DNA from: Granulicella mallensis MP5ACTX8
GTDB taxonomy: Bacteria; Acidobacteriota; Terriglobia; Terriglobales; Acidobacteriaceae
DNA: 64,000 bases
NCBI RefSeq assembly: GCF_000178955.2
Contig: NC_016631.1
Location: forward strand, 6,076,001 to 6,140,000
Reading direction: 5' to 3'
Shown here: piece by piece, positions 42,785 to 52,198 of the stretch
Numbering within the stretch: position 1 is the first letter of the stretch
Layout: each line of letters starts with the position of its first letter
Made by a program: the position numbers and the translations under genes
Notes under the pieces: generated by a model
Databases searched by the model: none
Told to the model about the DNA's origin: nothing
The model's input: the letters and a program-made list of their open reading frames with translations, nothing else

Positions 42785-44698
42785 TTACCGCGTACTCCTC
42801 AGGGCATCGGCCAGTTGAGTGAGGTGCAGTCGTGCCGCAGCCTGTTCGGGGGTCTCACCCTCTTTGTCTTTAAGGTCTCTCTTCGCTCCAGCCGCCAGCA
42901 GCTTCCGGATCATCTCCGTGTCGCCATAGTCTGTCATGGCAGCATAGTGTAAGGCAGTCATCCCGTACTCATCAGCGGCATTCACGTTGAAGTTTTTCTC
43001 GATCAACACAGAGAGGACGTCCGGATAGTCCGCCAGAACTGCATGCTGTAGAGCTTCGGATTGCAGCTTGTCTCCCTGGATATTGGCTCCCGATTCAATC
43101 AGGAACCGCACCATCGGCGCGTCTCCCATGTCGATGGCATTGGTGAGAGAGGTTTTTCCTTTGATGTTGCTGACGATGCTTTCGAGTGCGTCTCCGTGCT
43201 GGATCAGCAGCCTGGCGGTTTCGATCTCACCTGTTCCTACGGCCAGGAACAGAGGCGTAGGCACCGATGTATCTACATCTCCTTTGTCAGTCTTTTCCGG
43301 CCGTTCGATCTTGGCTCCATGGTCGAGCAGGTAGCGTACGACCTCAATCGTCCCGCGGGCGCTGGCGGCAGCCGAAAGAGCGCTGAAACCGTTCTTGGTG
43401 CGATAGTTCACATCCGCTCCACGCGCAAGCAAAAGCCGTGTCTTGTCGAGATCGGTGGCTGCTACCTGCAGCAGAGAGGCTCCACCCGGCGTTGTTGCAT
43501 TGGCGCTCAAGCCGTTGTCGAGAAGATGCTGCAGGTCGGCTGTCGTTCCGAAGAGTACCGTCTCAACCCACGCGGGCTGCTGCACTTCGTCGATCAGACC
43601 ATACTTGAACTTTGCCGCGTCATAGATCTTCTCAGGCCTTGGAATACGAGGAAGTGTGAGCATCAGTGCCTGGTCGGCCCATCCCGTGCCGAAGTACGAG
43701 ATGATGTAGTCGTCATCGTAGGGCAGTTTGAAATCGAAGGGTGGGGGGCTCAGCTCTGCGGGTGACAGGAGTCGCGTCTTCACATGCCAGCTTCCGTCCG
43801 GGGCTTGAGTCCTGAGCAGGTAGGCGACTCCTCTGCGGTACACAGGATCGCTTGTGCGCAGGGCGCCCGCCTCATTGAGCGCGACCAGAATCTTTCCTGT
43901 CGCGTAGGCGTCGCTCTCCCGAGTCTTCAATTGAGCCCATCCGCCGTCCTGCCTCTGTTCGTTGATCAAGAGCTTTGCAATCGGCTCAATCTCTTTCTTA
44001 GTGGCTCCCGCTGACTTCAACCCGAAGAGTTGCATGGCTCTGTCTTCGTTGTCCCGTGGCGGAGTCGTCAGCAGCCAGTGCTTTGCCCTGGCCAATACTG
44101 CGCGCTTCTCTGCGGCAGCCTGCTCCGGGAGATAGTCGTTGATGGCTTCCATCGCAAAGGCAGTCTGAGTGAACCGGCTCGCGATCTGTGGGGGCCTGGC
44201 ATCCGTCGTCGCCCAATATCCCTCTGGTCTTTGCAGCTTTACCAGCATCTGCGCCGTCGCCTCAAAAGAGGTGCTTGAAGGCACTCCGAGGTCATGCATC
44301 GATATAAGCGCGATGCCGGGAAGCAAAGCAGGATCGATCAGCTGCTGTCCTCGTGCAGTCGCATCCACCCCAAACAAGGGGATGTCATGGAAGCGGGCCT
44401 GCGGCTGACCTACGGCTCTTCGAAGATGCTCGTTCTCCGCGCTTCGATCCACGGAAAGCCCATGCTCCGCGGCAATACGGTCCACGCGAAACTGCATGGC
44501 TTCGTGATGGCAGCTATAACAATAGGCCTGCGGAACCCATGCATTGCGACTGGTCTCCAATAGATCCGTTGTCTGGTGGATGGCACGCAGAACTTGTTCG
44601 GTGGTGCCATGATCAGGGAGTTCGGCAAACGCAGAGGGTGCAAGCACGGCCAGAAAAAGCAGTGCACAATGTTGAAACTTCGAGAGAGATTGCCGCAA
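42785..44698 (-). CDS. Secreted fusion: c-type heme motif, terpenoid-cyclase-like repeats and ankyrin repeats
   Basis: A 637-residue protein with a signal peptide (ending S-A-F-A). C-Y-S-C-H at residues 60-64 is a heme c attachment motif. Residues about 130-340 hold repeats of the squalene-cyclase/prenyltransferase alpha-alpha barrel kind (P-E-G-Y-W-A-T-T, D-G-G-W-A-Q-L, D-G-S-W-H-V). The C-terminal third (about 385-630) has five or six ankyrin repeats (G-A-S-L-L-Q-V-A-A-T-D, G-F-S-A-L-S-A-A-A, G-M-T-A-L-H-Y-A-A-M-T-D). No DxDD cyclase acid motif is visible, so the barrel is probably structural. Function unknown. Confidence 0.75.
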   Translation of the reverse strand: MRQSLSKFQHCALLFLAVLAPSAFAELPDHGTTEQVLRAIHQTTDLLETSRNAWVPQAYCYSCHHEAMQFRVDRIAAEHGLSVDRSAENEHLRRAVGQPQARFHDIPLFGVDATARGQQLIDPALLPGIALISMHDLGVPSSTSFEATAQMLVKLQRPEGYWATTDARPPQIASRFTQTAFAMEAINDYLPEQAAAEKRAVLARAKHWLLTTPPRDNEDRAMQLFGLKSAGATKKEIEPIAKLLINEQRQDGGWAQLKTRESDAYATGKILVALNEAGALRTSDPVYRRGVAYLLRTQAPDGSWHVKTRLLSPAELSPPPFDFKLPYDDDYIISYFGTGWADQALMLTLPRIPRPEKIYDAAKFKYGLIDEVQQPAWVETVLFGTTADLQHLLDNGLSANATTPGGASLLQVAATDLDKTRLLLARGADVNYRTKNGFSALSAAASARGTIEVVRYLLDHGAKIERPEKTDKGDVDTSVPTPLFLAVGTGEIETARLLIQHGDALESIVSNIKGKTSLTNAIDMGDAPMVRFLIESGANIQGDKLQSEALQHAVLADYPDVLSVLIEKNFNVNAADEYGMTALHYAAMTDYGDTEMIRKLLAAGAKRDLKDKEGETPEQAAARLHLTQLADALRSTR

Positions 44699-44874
44699 AA
44701 GAGTTCCACCGTTCCGGCGCTAGACATGGATCTAAAAAATCACTTCGACTTTGAACCAAAGGCCCGCCGTATGAAGAACAACTTCTCTCTCTGTTTATTC
44801 CCGCTCTTTGAGTGATAGCTCAAATGTAGCTTTGGCAATGCAGCCGTTGGCGCGAGTTAGCTTTGTTGTTGCCG

Positions 44875-45065
44875 TTGCTTGTTTTTCGCCGTCATCCTGA
44901 GCCAACGGCGAAGGACCCCCGCATTCTGCACGATGCCAGCTAGAGCTAACCACCTATACAGGCACCCACTGGCCGCGCTCTCCTTACTCTCCGGAGATAT
45001 AAGTGGCAGCCCTAGATGCGGGGGTCCTTCAGCTACGCTTCAGGATGACGACGAAAAACAAGCAA
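44875..45065. repeat. Long inverted-repeat element, family C copy 3
   Basis: TTGCTTGTTTTTCG plus CCGTCATCCTGAGC at the left end are inverted at the right (ending 45065). Inner arms hold GAAGGACCCCCGCAT and its inverse. It fills the gap between the ankyrin-fusion and M61 peptidase genes; the rest of the 382-base gap shows no gene. Confidence 0.8.
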
Positions 45066-45080
45066 CAACAGCAGAGCAAA

Positions 45081-46967
45081 CTACTTCGTCATCGGTTGCA
45101 GGATGTCATCCATCCGTGCCGGTGTACCGCTGACGCGCTCCATCTGTGGGTACTTCTCGCCATCGTGATAGTCGAGGCGGATCACCTTGTAGTACCCCGT
45201 GTTTTCTACGATGAACTCAATCGAAGGGCCCTTGCCTGTGGCTTCCTTGATGGCGGCATGCAGCAGGCCGCCCGTGAAGGCACGTCCGTTGACCGCAAGA
45301 ATATGCATGCCGGGGCCGAAACCGGCCTTGTCCGCAAGGCTGCCGACGATCACGTCTCCCACGCGGCCATCGCCACCCACCTGCAGGCCCAGCGAGAACT
45401 GAGCGTACACCATGCCGGTCTGTGACTCCATCAACTGCTCCCAGTAGTTCTGCTTGTCGGTGTAGGTGAGCTTGTAGCCGCTCAGTGCGGCGATGCCTGC
45501 AACCTCCGGCGCATGGAACTCGTTCGAGTCCAGACGCTGATGCAGGAAGCCCGCCCAGTCGTTCGGCACAACGGCGTTCAGGCCTGCCACCACATCCTCA
45601 AACGTGTAGGGAACGACCTTCGGTCCGGTGTTGCCGCCGAAGCCGTGAAAAGCCGCCGTGAAGTCGTCGATGTTTTTCTTTCCGTTGGTCTTCTCGCGAA
45701 TGGTGAGGTCGATTTCGAGCCAGAGCAGTTCGCCCTCATCGTAATAGTCCGTATCGCGGCGGTAGTTATCGTAGGGCCCGCCGGTATAGTAGAGCACCTG
45801 CGCCATGGTCGCGGTGTCCTGCAAATCGCGCCAGGTGCGGCCGGGACGAGCATCGTTGAGATAACCGGCGACCGTGGCCAGGCGGTCGCGATAGACCGAC
45901 GGTGCCCAGATGCCGCAGCGCGCAGCGAGGATATCGCCAAGATACTCAGTGAGACCTTCATAGACCCAGAGCAGATCACCCTCCATCGGCTTCTGATAGT
46001 TGTCTGTGGCCAGGCCTGCAGGACGGCGATACTTGCCGTTCCACGAGTGCGTGAACTCATGCGGCAGCAGCAGTCCGTTGGCGATGAACTGGTTGTCGTC
46101 CACGAAGGTCTTTTCTCCAACGCGATCGTCGGAGGACTGGTGATGCTCCAGTCCAAAGTGAGAAACCTGATCGCTGAGCGTGACGAGGAAGTGATAGCTG
46201 GCATAGTGGCGCGACTTGTAGAGCGCGCCGGTCTCGCGAACGAGCTTGGAGAACTGGTCGATGTGCTCCTGAGAGAGATCGATATCCTCCGGGCCGTCTC
46301 CGGCGAGATCGAGGAAGTGCTTGGGACTGACCTCAGGAGCCAGCGGAATCTCACGGAACCAGCGGCCCGCAAGGACGGGAGAATCGATGAGCTGCTCAAG
46401 GGAGACGGTCTTGAAGCCGACGTCGTTGCCTTGCGGCTTCGAGGTAGCCTCCAGCGCAGTGCCGAAGTTCCAGCCGCTGGGAACCTTGATGGACGGCGTA
46501 ATCATCACGTCGGAGGCCTTGGCTCCATCCGGATAAACCAGCATCTCGTTCCAGCTCAGTAGCGCGAGGTTGGCGCTGGTGCTGGCTCCTGCAGAGAAGC
46601 CCGACGCAGCGGCGGTCACAAGAAAATCCATTTTGATGTCGAGACTGGCTGCTCCTGCGGGAACGGTGATGTGATACGCGTACATATCCACCTTGTCGCG
46701 CTCCCACTTCACGGGCTGACCATTAGCCGTAATGACAAAGCCCGCCTGGTTATCGATGGGGCCATCCGGAGCGTGCTCGCCGGGAATCCACTTCGGATAG
46801 ACCAGCGTCATCGGGCCGGGCTGTACGGGGATGGTCTCGGTGGCGTGAAGGATCTTGCGAGGGGCGTCGGTGAGATCGACAGCGAGTGCGATGGGCGCCG
46901 TCTGGGCCGAGGCAACGACAGCACAGCCGCAGAGAGCGGCTAGGGGAACAAGGCGGAACAGGGACAT
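45081..46967 (-). CDS. M61-family metallopeptidase with C-terminal PDZ domain
   Basis: A 628-residue secreted peptidase. ATG 46967 has AGGAGT upstream and starts the signal peptide M-S-L-F-R-L-V-P-L-A-A-L-C-G-C-A-V-V-A-S-A-Q. The catalytic zinc site is H-E-F-T-H-S-W-N-G-K (HExxH) followed by W-V-Y-E-G-L-T-E-Y-L, which supplies the third ligand Glu. A PDZ domain near the C-terminus (V-G-G-D-G-R-V-G-D-V-I, then G-P-G-M-H-I-L-A-V-N-G) would bind substrate tails. M61 members are glycyl or broad aminopeptidase-like enzymes. It is divergent from the M1 aminopeptidase across a 181-base gap. Confidence 0.9.
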   Translation of the reverse strand: MSLFRLVPLAALCGCAVVASAQTAPIALAVDLTDAPRKILHATETIPVQPGPMTLVYPKWIPGEHAPDGPIDNQAGFVITANGQPVKWERDKVDMYAYHITVPAGAASLDIKMDFLVTAAASGFSAGASTSANLALLSWNEMLVYPDGAKASDVMITPSIKVPSGWNFGTALEATSKPQGNDVGFKTVSLEQLIDSPVLAGRWFREIPLAPEVSPKHFLDLAGDGPEDIDLSQEHIDQFSKLVRETGALYKSRHYASYHFLVTLSDQVSHFGLEHHQSSDDRVGEKTFVDDNQFIANGLLLPHEFTHSWNGKYRRPAGLATDNYQKPMEGDLLWVYEGLTEYLGDILAARCGIWAPSVYRDRLATVAGYLNDARPGRTWRDLQDTATMAQVLYYTGGPYDNYRRDTDYYDEGELLWLEIDLTIREKTNGKKNIDDFTAAFHGFGGNTGPKVVPYTFEDVVAGLNAVVPNDWAGFLHQRLDSNEFHAPEVAGIAALSGYKLTYTDKQNYWEQLMESQTGMVYAQFSLGLQVGGDGRVGDVIVGSLADKAGFGPGMHILAVNGRAFTGGLLHAAIKEATGKGPSIEFIVENTGYYKVIRLDYHDGEKYPQMERVSGTPARMDDILQPMTK

Positions 46968-47148
46968 TTGTGGAACTCCTGAAGAGGTGCTGCGCAAGCA
47001 GATGATTAAAGATACGCGCGAGGAATGGGAATAGTCGCGGCTGGAGAGACAGGTGCCGGCACTGTGCACGACCGGTAAAGTTGACGGTTACTGACACACC
47101 GCGTCTCATGGAGATACATCATTAAATCGTTCTTCATGAGGGCTTCAA

Positions 47149-49728
47149 TTGTTACAGAAAACACTTCTTGCCGCCGCCTGTCTTTCGATGGCGGTCCTCA
47201 CCGCACAAGCTCAGCGTCTTTCCACAAAAGTCCTGCCCTCACACTACACGCTGGCACTTACACCAGACCTCCATGCAGCTACCTTTCACGGCGAAGAGAC
47301 GATCGATATCACGCTGGCGCAACCTGCGACAGCGATTACGCTCAATGCCATCGAGATCAGGTTCGGAACTGTCAGCGTAATCGCCGGCGGCCAGACGCTG
47401 CCCGGCACCGTCAGCCTCAACGAGAAGGACCAACAGGCGACCTTAGCTTTTCCGTCCACCGTACCGGCCGGGCAAGCGCATCTTAAGATCAGTTACGACG
47501 GCATTCTGAACAACGAGCTTCATGGGTTCTATCTTTCCAAGAGCGACAAGCGCAACTATGCCGTCACGCAGCTTGAAGCCACCGACGCACGGCGCGCCTT
47601 CCCCAGCTTCGATGAACCGGCCATGAAGGCCACTTTCGATATCTCACTCTCCGTGGATAAGGGCGACAACGTCATCTCGAACACTAACGTCGTCTCCGAT
47701 ACGCCCCAGGGCGCAGAGAAGCACACGATCACCTTCGCGCGTACGCCGAAGATGTCCACCTATCTCGTCGCGTTCCTGGTCGGAGACTTCGAGTGCCAGA
47801 CCGGCTCCGCCGATGGCATTCCAATTCGTGCCTGTGCCACGCCGGACAAATTGGGCCAGCTTCAGTTCGCGGTCAAAACGGCCGAGTTCGTCCTGCACTA
47901 TTACGACACCTACTTCGGCATCAAGTATCCGATGCCCAAGCTGGACATGATCGGCATACCCGACTTCGAAGCAGGCGCCATGGAGAACTTCGGCGCCATC
48001 ACTTATCGTGAGACGGCCATTCTCATCGACCCGCAGACCGCAACCGAGGGGCAGAAAGCCCAGGTTGCTGCAGTCATCGCGCACGAGATGGCGCACCAGT
48101 GGTTCGGCGATATGGTGACCATGCAGTGGTGGGACAATCTCTGGCTCAACGAGGGCTTTGCGACCTGGTTGGAGCATAAGCCGGTCAATGCCTTGAACTC
48201 CGAGTGGAACATTCCGCAGGCTGCCGCAGAGGAACTCGACGGCGCACTCAACTACGATGCGGGCCGCGTAACACGCACCATTCGTTCCAAGGCAGACACA
48301 CCCGACGAGATCAATCAGCAGGGCGACGAGCTCAGCTACGGCAAGGCGGGAGGTGTACTCGCCATGGTTGAGAACTATATCGGCGAAGAGACTTTCCGCC
48401 AGGGTGTACACAACTACCTGCAGGCGCATATGTTCGGCAACGCCACCGCAGAGGACTTCTGGAATGCGCAGACTGCGAACAGCCACAAGCCTGTGGACAA
48501 GATCATGGAGAGCCTCATCGCCCAGCCCGGCGTACCTTTGCTCGAGTTCTCCGTCGCAGCCGGAGGCAAAACGGAGGTCAGACAGCAACGCTTCTACCTC
48601 TCCTCAAGCATGAAGGACACAACCGGCGAGACCTGGACACTTCCTGTCTGCTTCAAGACCGCAGGCGCTCCCACCTGCGAACTTCTTGGCGCAAAGTCCA
48701 CCAGCACCCTCAACGTGCCTGCCGCGCCCTATCTGTTTGCAAACGCGGCGGCGAAGGGCTACTACCGAACCGTCTATGCTCCGGCAGACTATGCCAGGCT
48801 GGTCGCACACGCAGAGACCGGACTTACGGCTCCGGAGCGCATTGTCATGCTCGACAACCAGTGGGCTCTCGTTCGCGCAGGCAAGGTCAAGGTCGGTGAT
48901 TTTCTCGACCTCGTTACAGCGATCGGCAAGGACCAGGACTCCGGCGTCCAGGCTTCAGCGCTCGGCTCGGTGGGCTCCATCCGGGAACGCATCGCAGACG
49001 ATGCAGACCGCGACAAGCTGGCAAGCTGGATCCGCACAACCTATCTGCCCCTTTATGAAACCCTCGGCGTGCCATCTCCGTCCGATTCGCCGGACAAAAA
49101 ACAACTTCGGGCTCAGTTGTTCGGCCTGCTTGGCGGTGCGAAAGACGAGGCCATCATCACTCAATCTCGTGAACTGGTCGGCGAGTTCATGAAGGACCCG
49201 ACCTCGGTCGATCCAACGCTGTTCCAGGCCGCCACAGCTGTTGCTGCGACAAATGGCGATGCGGCCTTCTATGAACACGTTCTGCAGGCCAGCAAGAATA
49301 CGCAAAACCCACAGATGAGCGAACAGGCGCTCCACCTGCTCGCCTACTTCAAGGATCCCGAGCTGGTCACGCGCACCCTGGACTATGCTACCTCCGGCCA
49401 GGTCCGCAATCAGGATTCCTGGATACTGCTTGCGATCGAGCTGCAAAAGCGCATGTCGCGGGTGCAGACATGGCAGTACGTTCAACAGAACTGGGACAAG
49501 GTGAAGGCCCAGTTCACCACGGCGTCCGGAGCCTATGTAGTCGGCTCGACCGGGGCGTTCTGCGATGCGACACACCGCGATGAGGTGAAAAGCTTCTTTG
49601 CTTCGCATCCTGTCCCCTCGTCCAATCGTTCGCTCCAGCGTGCCGTGGACCAGATCAACGACTGCATCGAACTGCACGATTCTCAGGAGGCTAACCTGAA
49701 GAACTGGCTTGCTACCAACGTGCCGTAA
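47149..49728 (+). CDS. M1-family aminopeptidase, exported
   Basis: An 859-residue aminopeptidase with signal peptide (L-L-A-A-A-C-L-S-M-A-V-L-T-A-Q-A-Q). The exopeptidase motif G-A-M-E-N is at residues 276-280. H-E-M-A-H at 312-316 and Glu335 form the zinc site (HExxH, 18 residues, E). A long C-terminal helical ERAP1-like domain follows. It starts with TTG at 47149, with GAGGG six bases upstream. It would trim N-terminal residues of peptides in the periplasm. Pairing with the divergent M61 enzyme suggests a peptide-scavenging pair. Confidence 0.93.
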   Translation: MLQKTLLAAACLSMAVLTAQAQRLSTKVLPSHYTLALTPDLHAATFHGEETIDITLAQPATAITLNAIEIRFGTVSVIAGGQTLPGTVSLNEKDQQATLAFPSTVPAGQAHLKISYDGILNNELHGFYLSKSDKRNYAVTQLEATDARRAFPSFDEPAMKATFDISLSVDKGDNVISNTNVVSDTPQGAEKHTITFARTPKMSTYLVAFLVGDFECQTGSADGIPIRACATPDKLGQLQFAVKTAEFVLHYYDTYFGIKYPMPKLDMIGIPDFEAGAMENFGAITYRETAILIDPQTATEGQKAQVAAVIAHEMAHQWFGDMVTMQWWDNLWLNEGFATWLEHKPVNALNSEWNIPQAAAEELDGALNYDAGRVTRTIRSKADTPDEINQQGDELSYGKAGGVLAMVENYIGEETFRQGVHNYLQAHMFGNATAEDFWNAQTANSHKPVDKIMESLIAQPGVPLLEFSVAAGGKTEVRQQRFYLSSSMKDTTGETWTLPVCFKTAGAPTCELLGAKSTSTLNVPAAPYLFANAAAKGYYRTVYAPADYARLVAHAETGLTAPERIVMLDNQWALVRAGKVKVGDFLDLVTAIGKDQDSGVQASALGSVGSIRERIADDADRDKLASWIRTTYLPLYETLGVPSPSDSPDKKQLRAQLFGLLGGAKDEAIITQSRELVGEFMKDPTSVDPTLFQAATAVAATNGDAAFYEHVLQASKNTQNPQMSEQALHLLAYFKDPELVTRTLDYATSGQVRNQDSWILLAIELQKRMSRVQTWQYVQQNWDKVKAQFTTASGAYVVGSTGAFCDATHRDEVKSFFASHPVPSSNRSLQRAVDQINDCIELHDSQEANLKNWLATNVP

Positions 49729-49760
49729 CCCTGGAGCGGTTCGAATGGACTCGTTCTGCC

Positions 49761-49930
49761 GAAAGCCGTGTGGGAGGTCTCCGTGGGAGGACCTCACACA
49801 CGGCTTTCGCGCCGTTAGAGCATTTCCCCTGTAGGTGTAGAGCGGTGCCTCGATTTTTATGGGCGTTTTCCCCAATGAAAACGCCACTGCACGCCCGCTT
49901 CCAGATTCCCCGCAACAGGGAAAATGCTCT
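49761..49930. terminator. Hairpin and larger inverted repeat after the M1 gene
   Basis: GAAAGCCGTGTG (49761-49772) pairs with CACACGGCTTTC (49797-49808), extended inside by GAGGTC and GACCTC: a probable terminator. A second element at 49817-49930 has 16-base arms (AGAGCATTTCCCCTGT, one mismatch) enclosing a further hairpin GGCGTTTT/AAAACGCC. The rest of the gap up to 50054 shows no gene. Confidence 0.6.
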
Positions 49931-50053
49931 AAAGACCTAAGCCGAAACTGCTGTAAGAGCGGCAGCTCGAGAACGAAGGCAGGGTTAGGCGCCTTCGGTG
50001 TAGCACGATCGCAGACTACGGCCACGCCTCTCCGTTAGAATTGGCGCACGTAC

Positions 50054-51490
50054 ATGAATCTTTACGCGATCGTTCTCGGCATCATTGTGGTCACACTGCT
50101 CAGCGTCTCGCTGGCACGTCTGGGCAAAGTAAAAACCAAGGCCGACTATCTCGTCGCGGGGCGCTCCCTGCCGGCGTTTGTGCTGGTATTTACGCTGCTC
50201 TCCAGTTGGATCGGCTCCGGCTCTCTGCTCGGTGGCGCGGAGAACGCCTACAGGCATGGCTTCGCCGCGCTCTGGCAGGGCGGCGGCGGATGGGCCGGGC
50301 TGCTGCTGATCTACTTCATCGCGCCACGCGCCCGGAAGTTCGCGCAGTTCACCATTCCCGACCTGCTGGAATCGCGCTACAACCAGACGGCACGCGTGCT
50401 CGGCGTCATCGCCGTGCTGTTCACCTACACGGCCATCACCAGCTACCAGTTCATCGGCGGCGGCGATATCGTGCACCTCATCTTTCCCTCCGTCACAGCC
50501 GTACAGGGACAGTACATCCTGGCGGGCTTCGTGATCGTGTTCACGGCGATTGCGGGCATGGGCTCCGTCGCCTACATGGACGTAGTGATCGGACTGCTGG
50601 CGACGTTCACGATGCTTGCCGCGCTGCCGGTGCTGGTTCACTTGGCGGGAGGATGGAAGGGAGTTCGCGCAACGCTGCCTGCGACGCACTTCCAGGTATT
50701 CGGCGATCTCACCCCGATCAATGCGCTGGAGTTGTTTTTGCCAACCTGCCTGCTGATGCTTGGCAACCAGTCGATGTACCAGAAGTTCTTCTCCGCCAAG
50801 AGCGAGAAGGACGCAACCCGCGCGGTGAGCGGATGGATCGTCGGCACGGTCATTCTGGAGACGATCATCGTAGCGATTGCGGTCGTGGGTTCGGCGCTAT
50901 ATCGCACAGGCGAGGTGCATGACCGTCCGCGCGAGATTCTTGCCTACACGGCTATTCATGGCTTCGGTGGCTCTAAAGCGCTCGCAGTACTCGGAGCCCT
51001 GCTGGTCGGAGCGATCTTTGCGAAGGTGGTTTCGACGGCGAACAACTATCTATTTTCGCCTGCGACCAATCTCGTGAACGATGTGTTCGCGCGTTACATC
51101 AAGCGCGACGCCTCGAACAAGCAGATCCTGCTGGTATCCCGTTTGATGGTCGTAGCTCTGGGCCTCTGGGCGCTCTATCAGTCGCTGGGCACGACCTCGG
51201 TGCTGAAGAAGTCGCTCTATGCCTACACCATCTATTCAGCGGCGCTGACGCCGGTGATCCTGGCGGCCTTCTTCTGGAAACGGGCGACGGCGGCAGGTGC
51301 GGTGGCCAGCATCGCAGCCGGAACCGTGGTCACTGTCGCGTGGGACTCGCTGACGCCGCATCTGCCGCCGGTAATCGCCGCGCGCGATGCCATTCTGCCT
51401 GCGTTGGTGGCCTCGCTAATCTGCCTGTTTGCCGTAAGCCTGGCGACAAAACGGCCCAGCGAACAGCAACTGGCGCCCTTCGCCAGTTGA
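50054..51490 (+). CDS. Sodium:solute symporter family transporter
   Basis: A 478-residue membrane protein with about 13 hydrophobic segments of the SSS (SLC5) family. Family signs are the early V-K-T-K-A-D-Y-L-V-A-G-R-S-L-P, S-S-W-I-G-S-G-S-L-L-G-G-A-E-N-A-Y in helix 1, and V-V-S-T-A-N-N-Y-L-F-S-P-A-T-N around the sodium site. It would import a small solute with Na+. The substrate cannot be told. It is a single gene on the plus strand. Confidence 0.9.
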   Translation: MNLYAIVLGIIVVTLLSVSLARLGKVKTKADYLVAGRSLPAFVLVFTLLSSWIGSGSLLGGAENAYRHGFAALWQGGGGWAGLLLIYFIAPRARKFAQFTIPDLLESRYNQTARVLGVIAVLFTYTAITSYQFIGGGDIVHLIFPSVTAVQGQYILAGFVIVFTAIAGMGSVAYMDVVIGLLATFTMLAALPVLVHLAGGWKGVRATLPATHFQVFGDLTPINALELFLPTCLLMLGNQSMYQKFFSAKSEKDATRAVSGWIVGTVILETIIVAIAVVGSALYRTGEVHDRPREILAYTAIHGFGGSKALAVLGALLVGAIFAKVVSTANNYLFSPATNLVNDVFARYIKRDASNKQILLVSRLMVVALGLWALYQSLGTTSVLKKSLYAYTIYSAALTPVILAAFFWKRATAAGAVASIAAGTVVTVAWDSLTPHLPPVIAARDAILPALVASLICLFAVSLATKRPSEQQLAPFAS

Positions 51491-51564
51491 TCCTAAAGAC
51501 CTGCGTTAATAGCTCATCAAATGTGCCTTGCGGAAGCCACCGAAACGAGGCTCTCGGTATCTAA

Positions 51565-51595
51565 TGGCGGCAGGTGGGAAAGACTCCTGCCACCA
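51565..51595 (+). promoter_or_regulatory. Hairpin abutting the Shine-Dalgarno of the acidic protein
   Basis: TGG-C-GGCAGG (51565-51574) pairs with CCTGCC-A-CCA (51586-51595), and the last paired base is the first A of the AAGGAG ribosome site (51595-51600). The position could let folding affect translation. Confidence 0.4.
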
Positions 51596-51608
51596 AGGAG
51601 AGAAACGC

Positions 51609-51977
51609 ATGGCATACACCAACCTTGCTACAGATAGCGCTACCACCCTTCGCCCCCTGACCGGCGATGATGCAACCGCAACCTTCGAAAACGATCCACG
51701 CTTTGCGGGATCGGACGCCGCAGCCTTCGCCTCCAGCGAAAACCTCAACGTCGCAGGCGCCGAGGAAGATGAGGACGACTTCGAAGACGAAGACGAGACC
51801 GAAGTCGCCGAGGATGAGGATGACGAAGAGGACGACGAAGACGAAGATGAAGATGAAGATGAAGACGATGAAGATGAGGACGAAGACGAGGACACTGACG
51901 ACGAAGATGAGGATGAAGACGACGCCGTCGCCGAGCACGATGACGAGGACGCCGTCGCAGAGAAGCAGGCTGCGTAG
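51609..51977 (+). CDS. Extremely acidic protein with Asp/Glu repeat tail
   Basis: A 122-residue protein. ATG 51609 was chosen because AAGGAG lies eight bases upstream. The first 50 residues are ordinary and Ala/Thr-rich. From about residue 51 to 105 nearly every residue is Asp or Glu, broken only by occasional Phe, Thr, Val or Ala. The tail ends A-V-A-E-K-Q-A-A. The DNA there is a drifting GAN/GAR repeat. I know no family for it; acidic tails of this kind bind basic proteins or metal ions, or mimic nucleic acid. It stands between a transporter gene and a long repeat element, with no operon partner. Confidence 0.7.
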   Translation: MAYTNLATDSATTLRPLTGDDATATFENDPRFAGSDAAAFASSENLNVAGAEEDEDDFEDEDETEVAEDEDDEEDDEDEDEDEDEDDEDEDEDEDTDDEDEDEDDAVAEHDDEDAVAEKQAA

Positions 51978-52013
51978 TTTCTCGCTCGGGGTCTAGTTCG
52001 CTCCACCCCAAAT

Positions 52014-52161
52014 CTTGTCATCTCGACCGAAGCATGACGGCTTCATGTCATGCGAAGTGGAGAGACCCGCAGTTTGTTTGCGCAAACGATATTGCCTGGG
52101 CAAACAAACTGCGGGTCTCTCCACTTCGGCGCAAAAGCGCGCCTTCGGTCGAGATGACAAG
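52014..52161. repeat. Long inverted-repeat element, family A copy 2
   Basis: Perfect 19-base arms (CTTGTCATCTCGACCGAAG at 52014-52032, inverse at 52143-52161) with inner arms GTGGAGAGACCCGCAG and its inverse. It starts 37 bases after the acidic protein and lies before the queE stop (convergent). Confidence 0.88.
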
Positions 52162-52198
52162 GTATAGATGAGTCAAAACGATAAAACAAACGAAGCAG

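Noticed and set aside
49985-50689. 234-residue frame on the minus strand
   Set aside because: Antisense to the sodium:solute symporter; no motif.
51506-52021. Poly-serine protein on the minus strand
   Set aside because: The serine run is simply the antisense reading of the Asp/Glu repeat of the acidic protein, which has the ribosome site.
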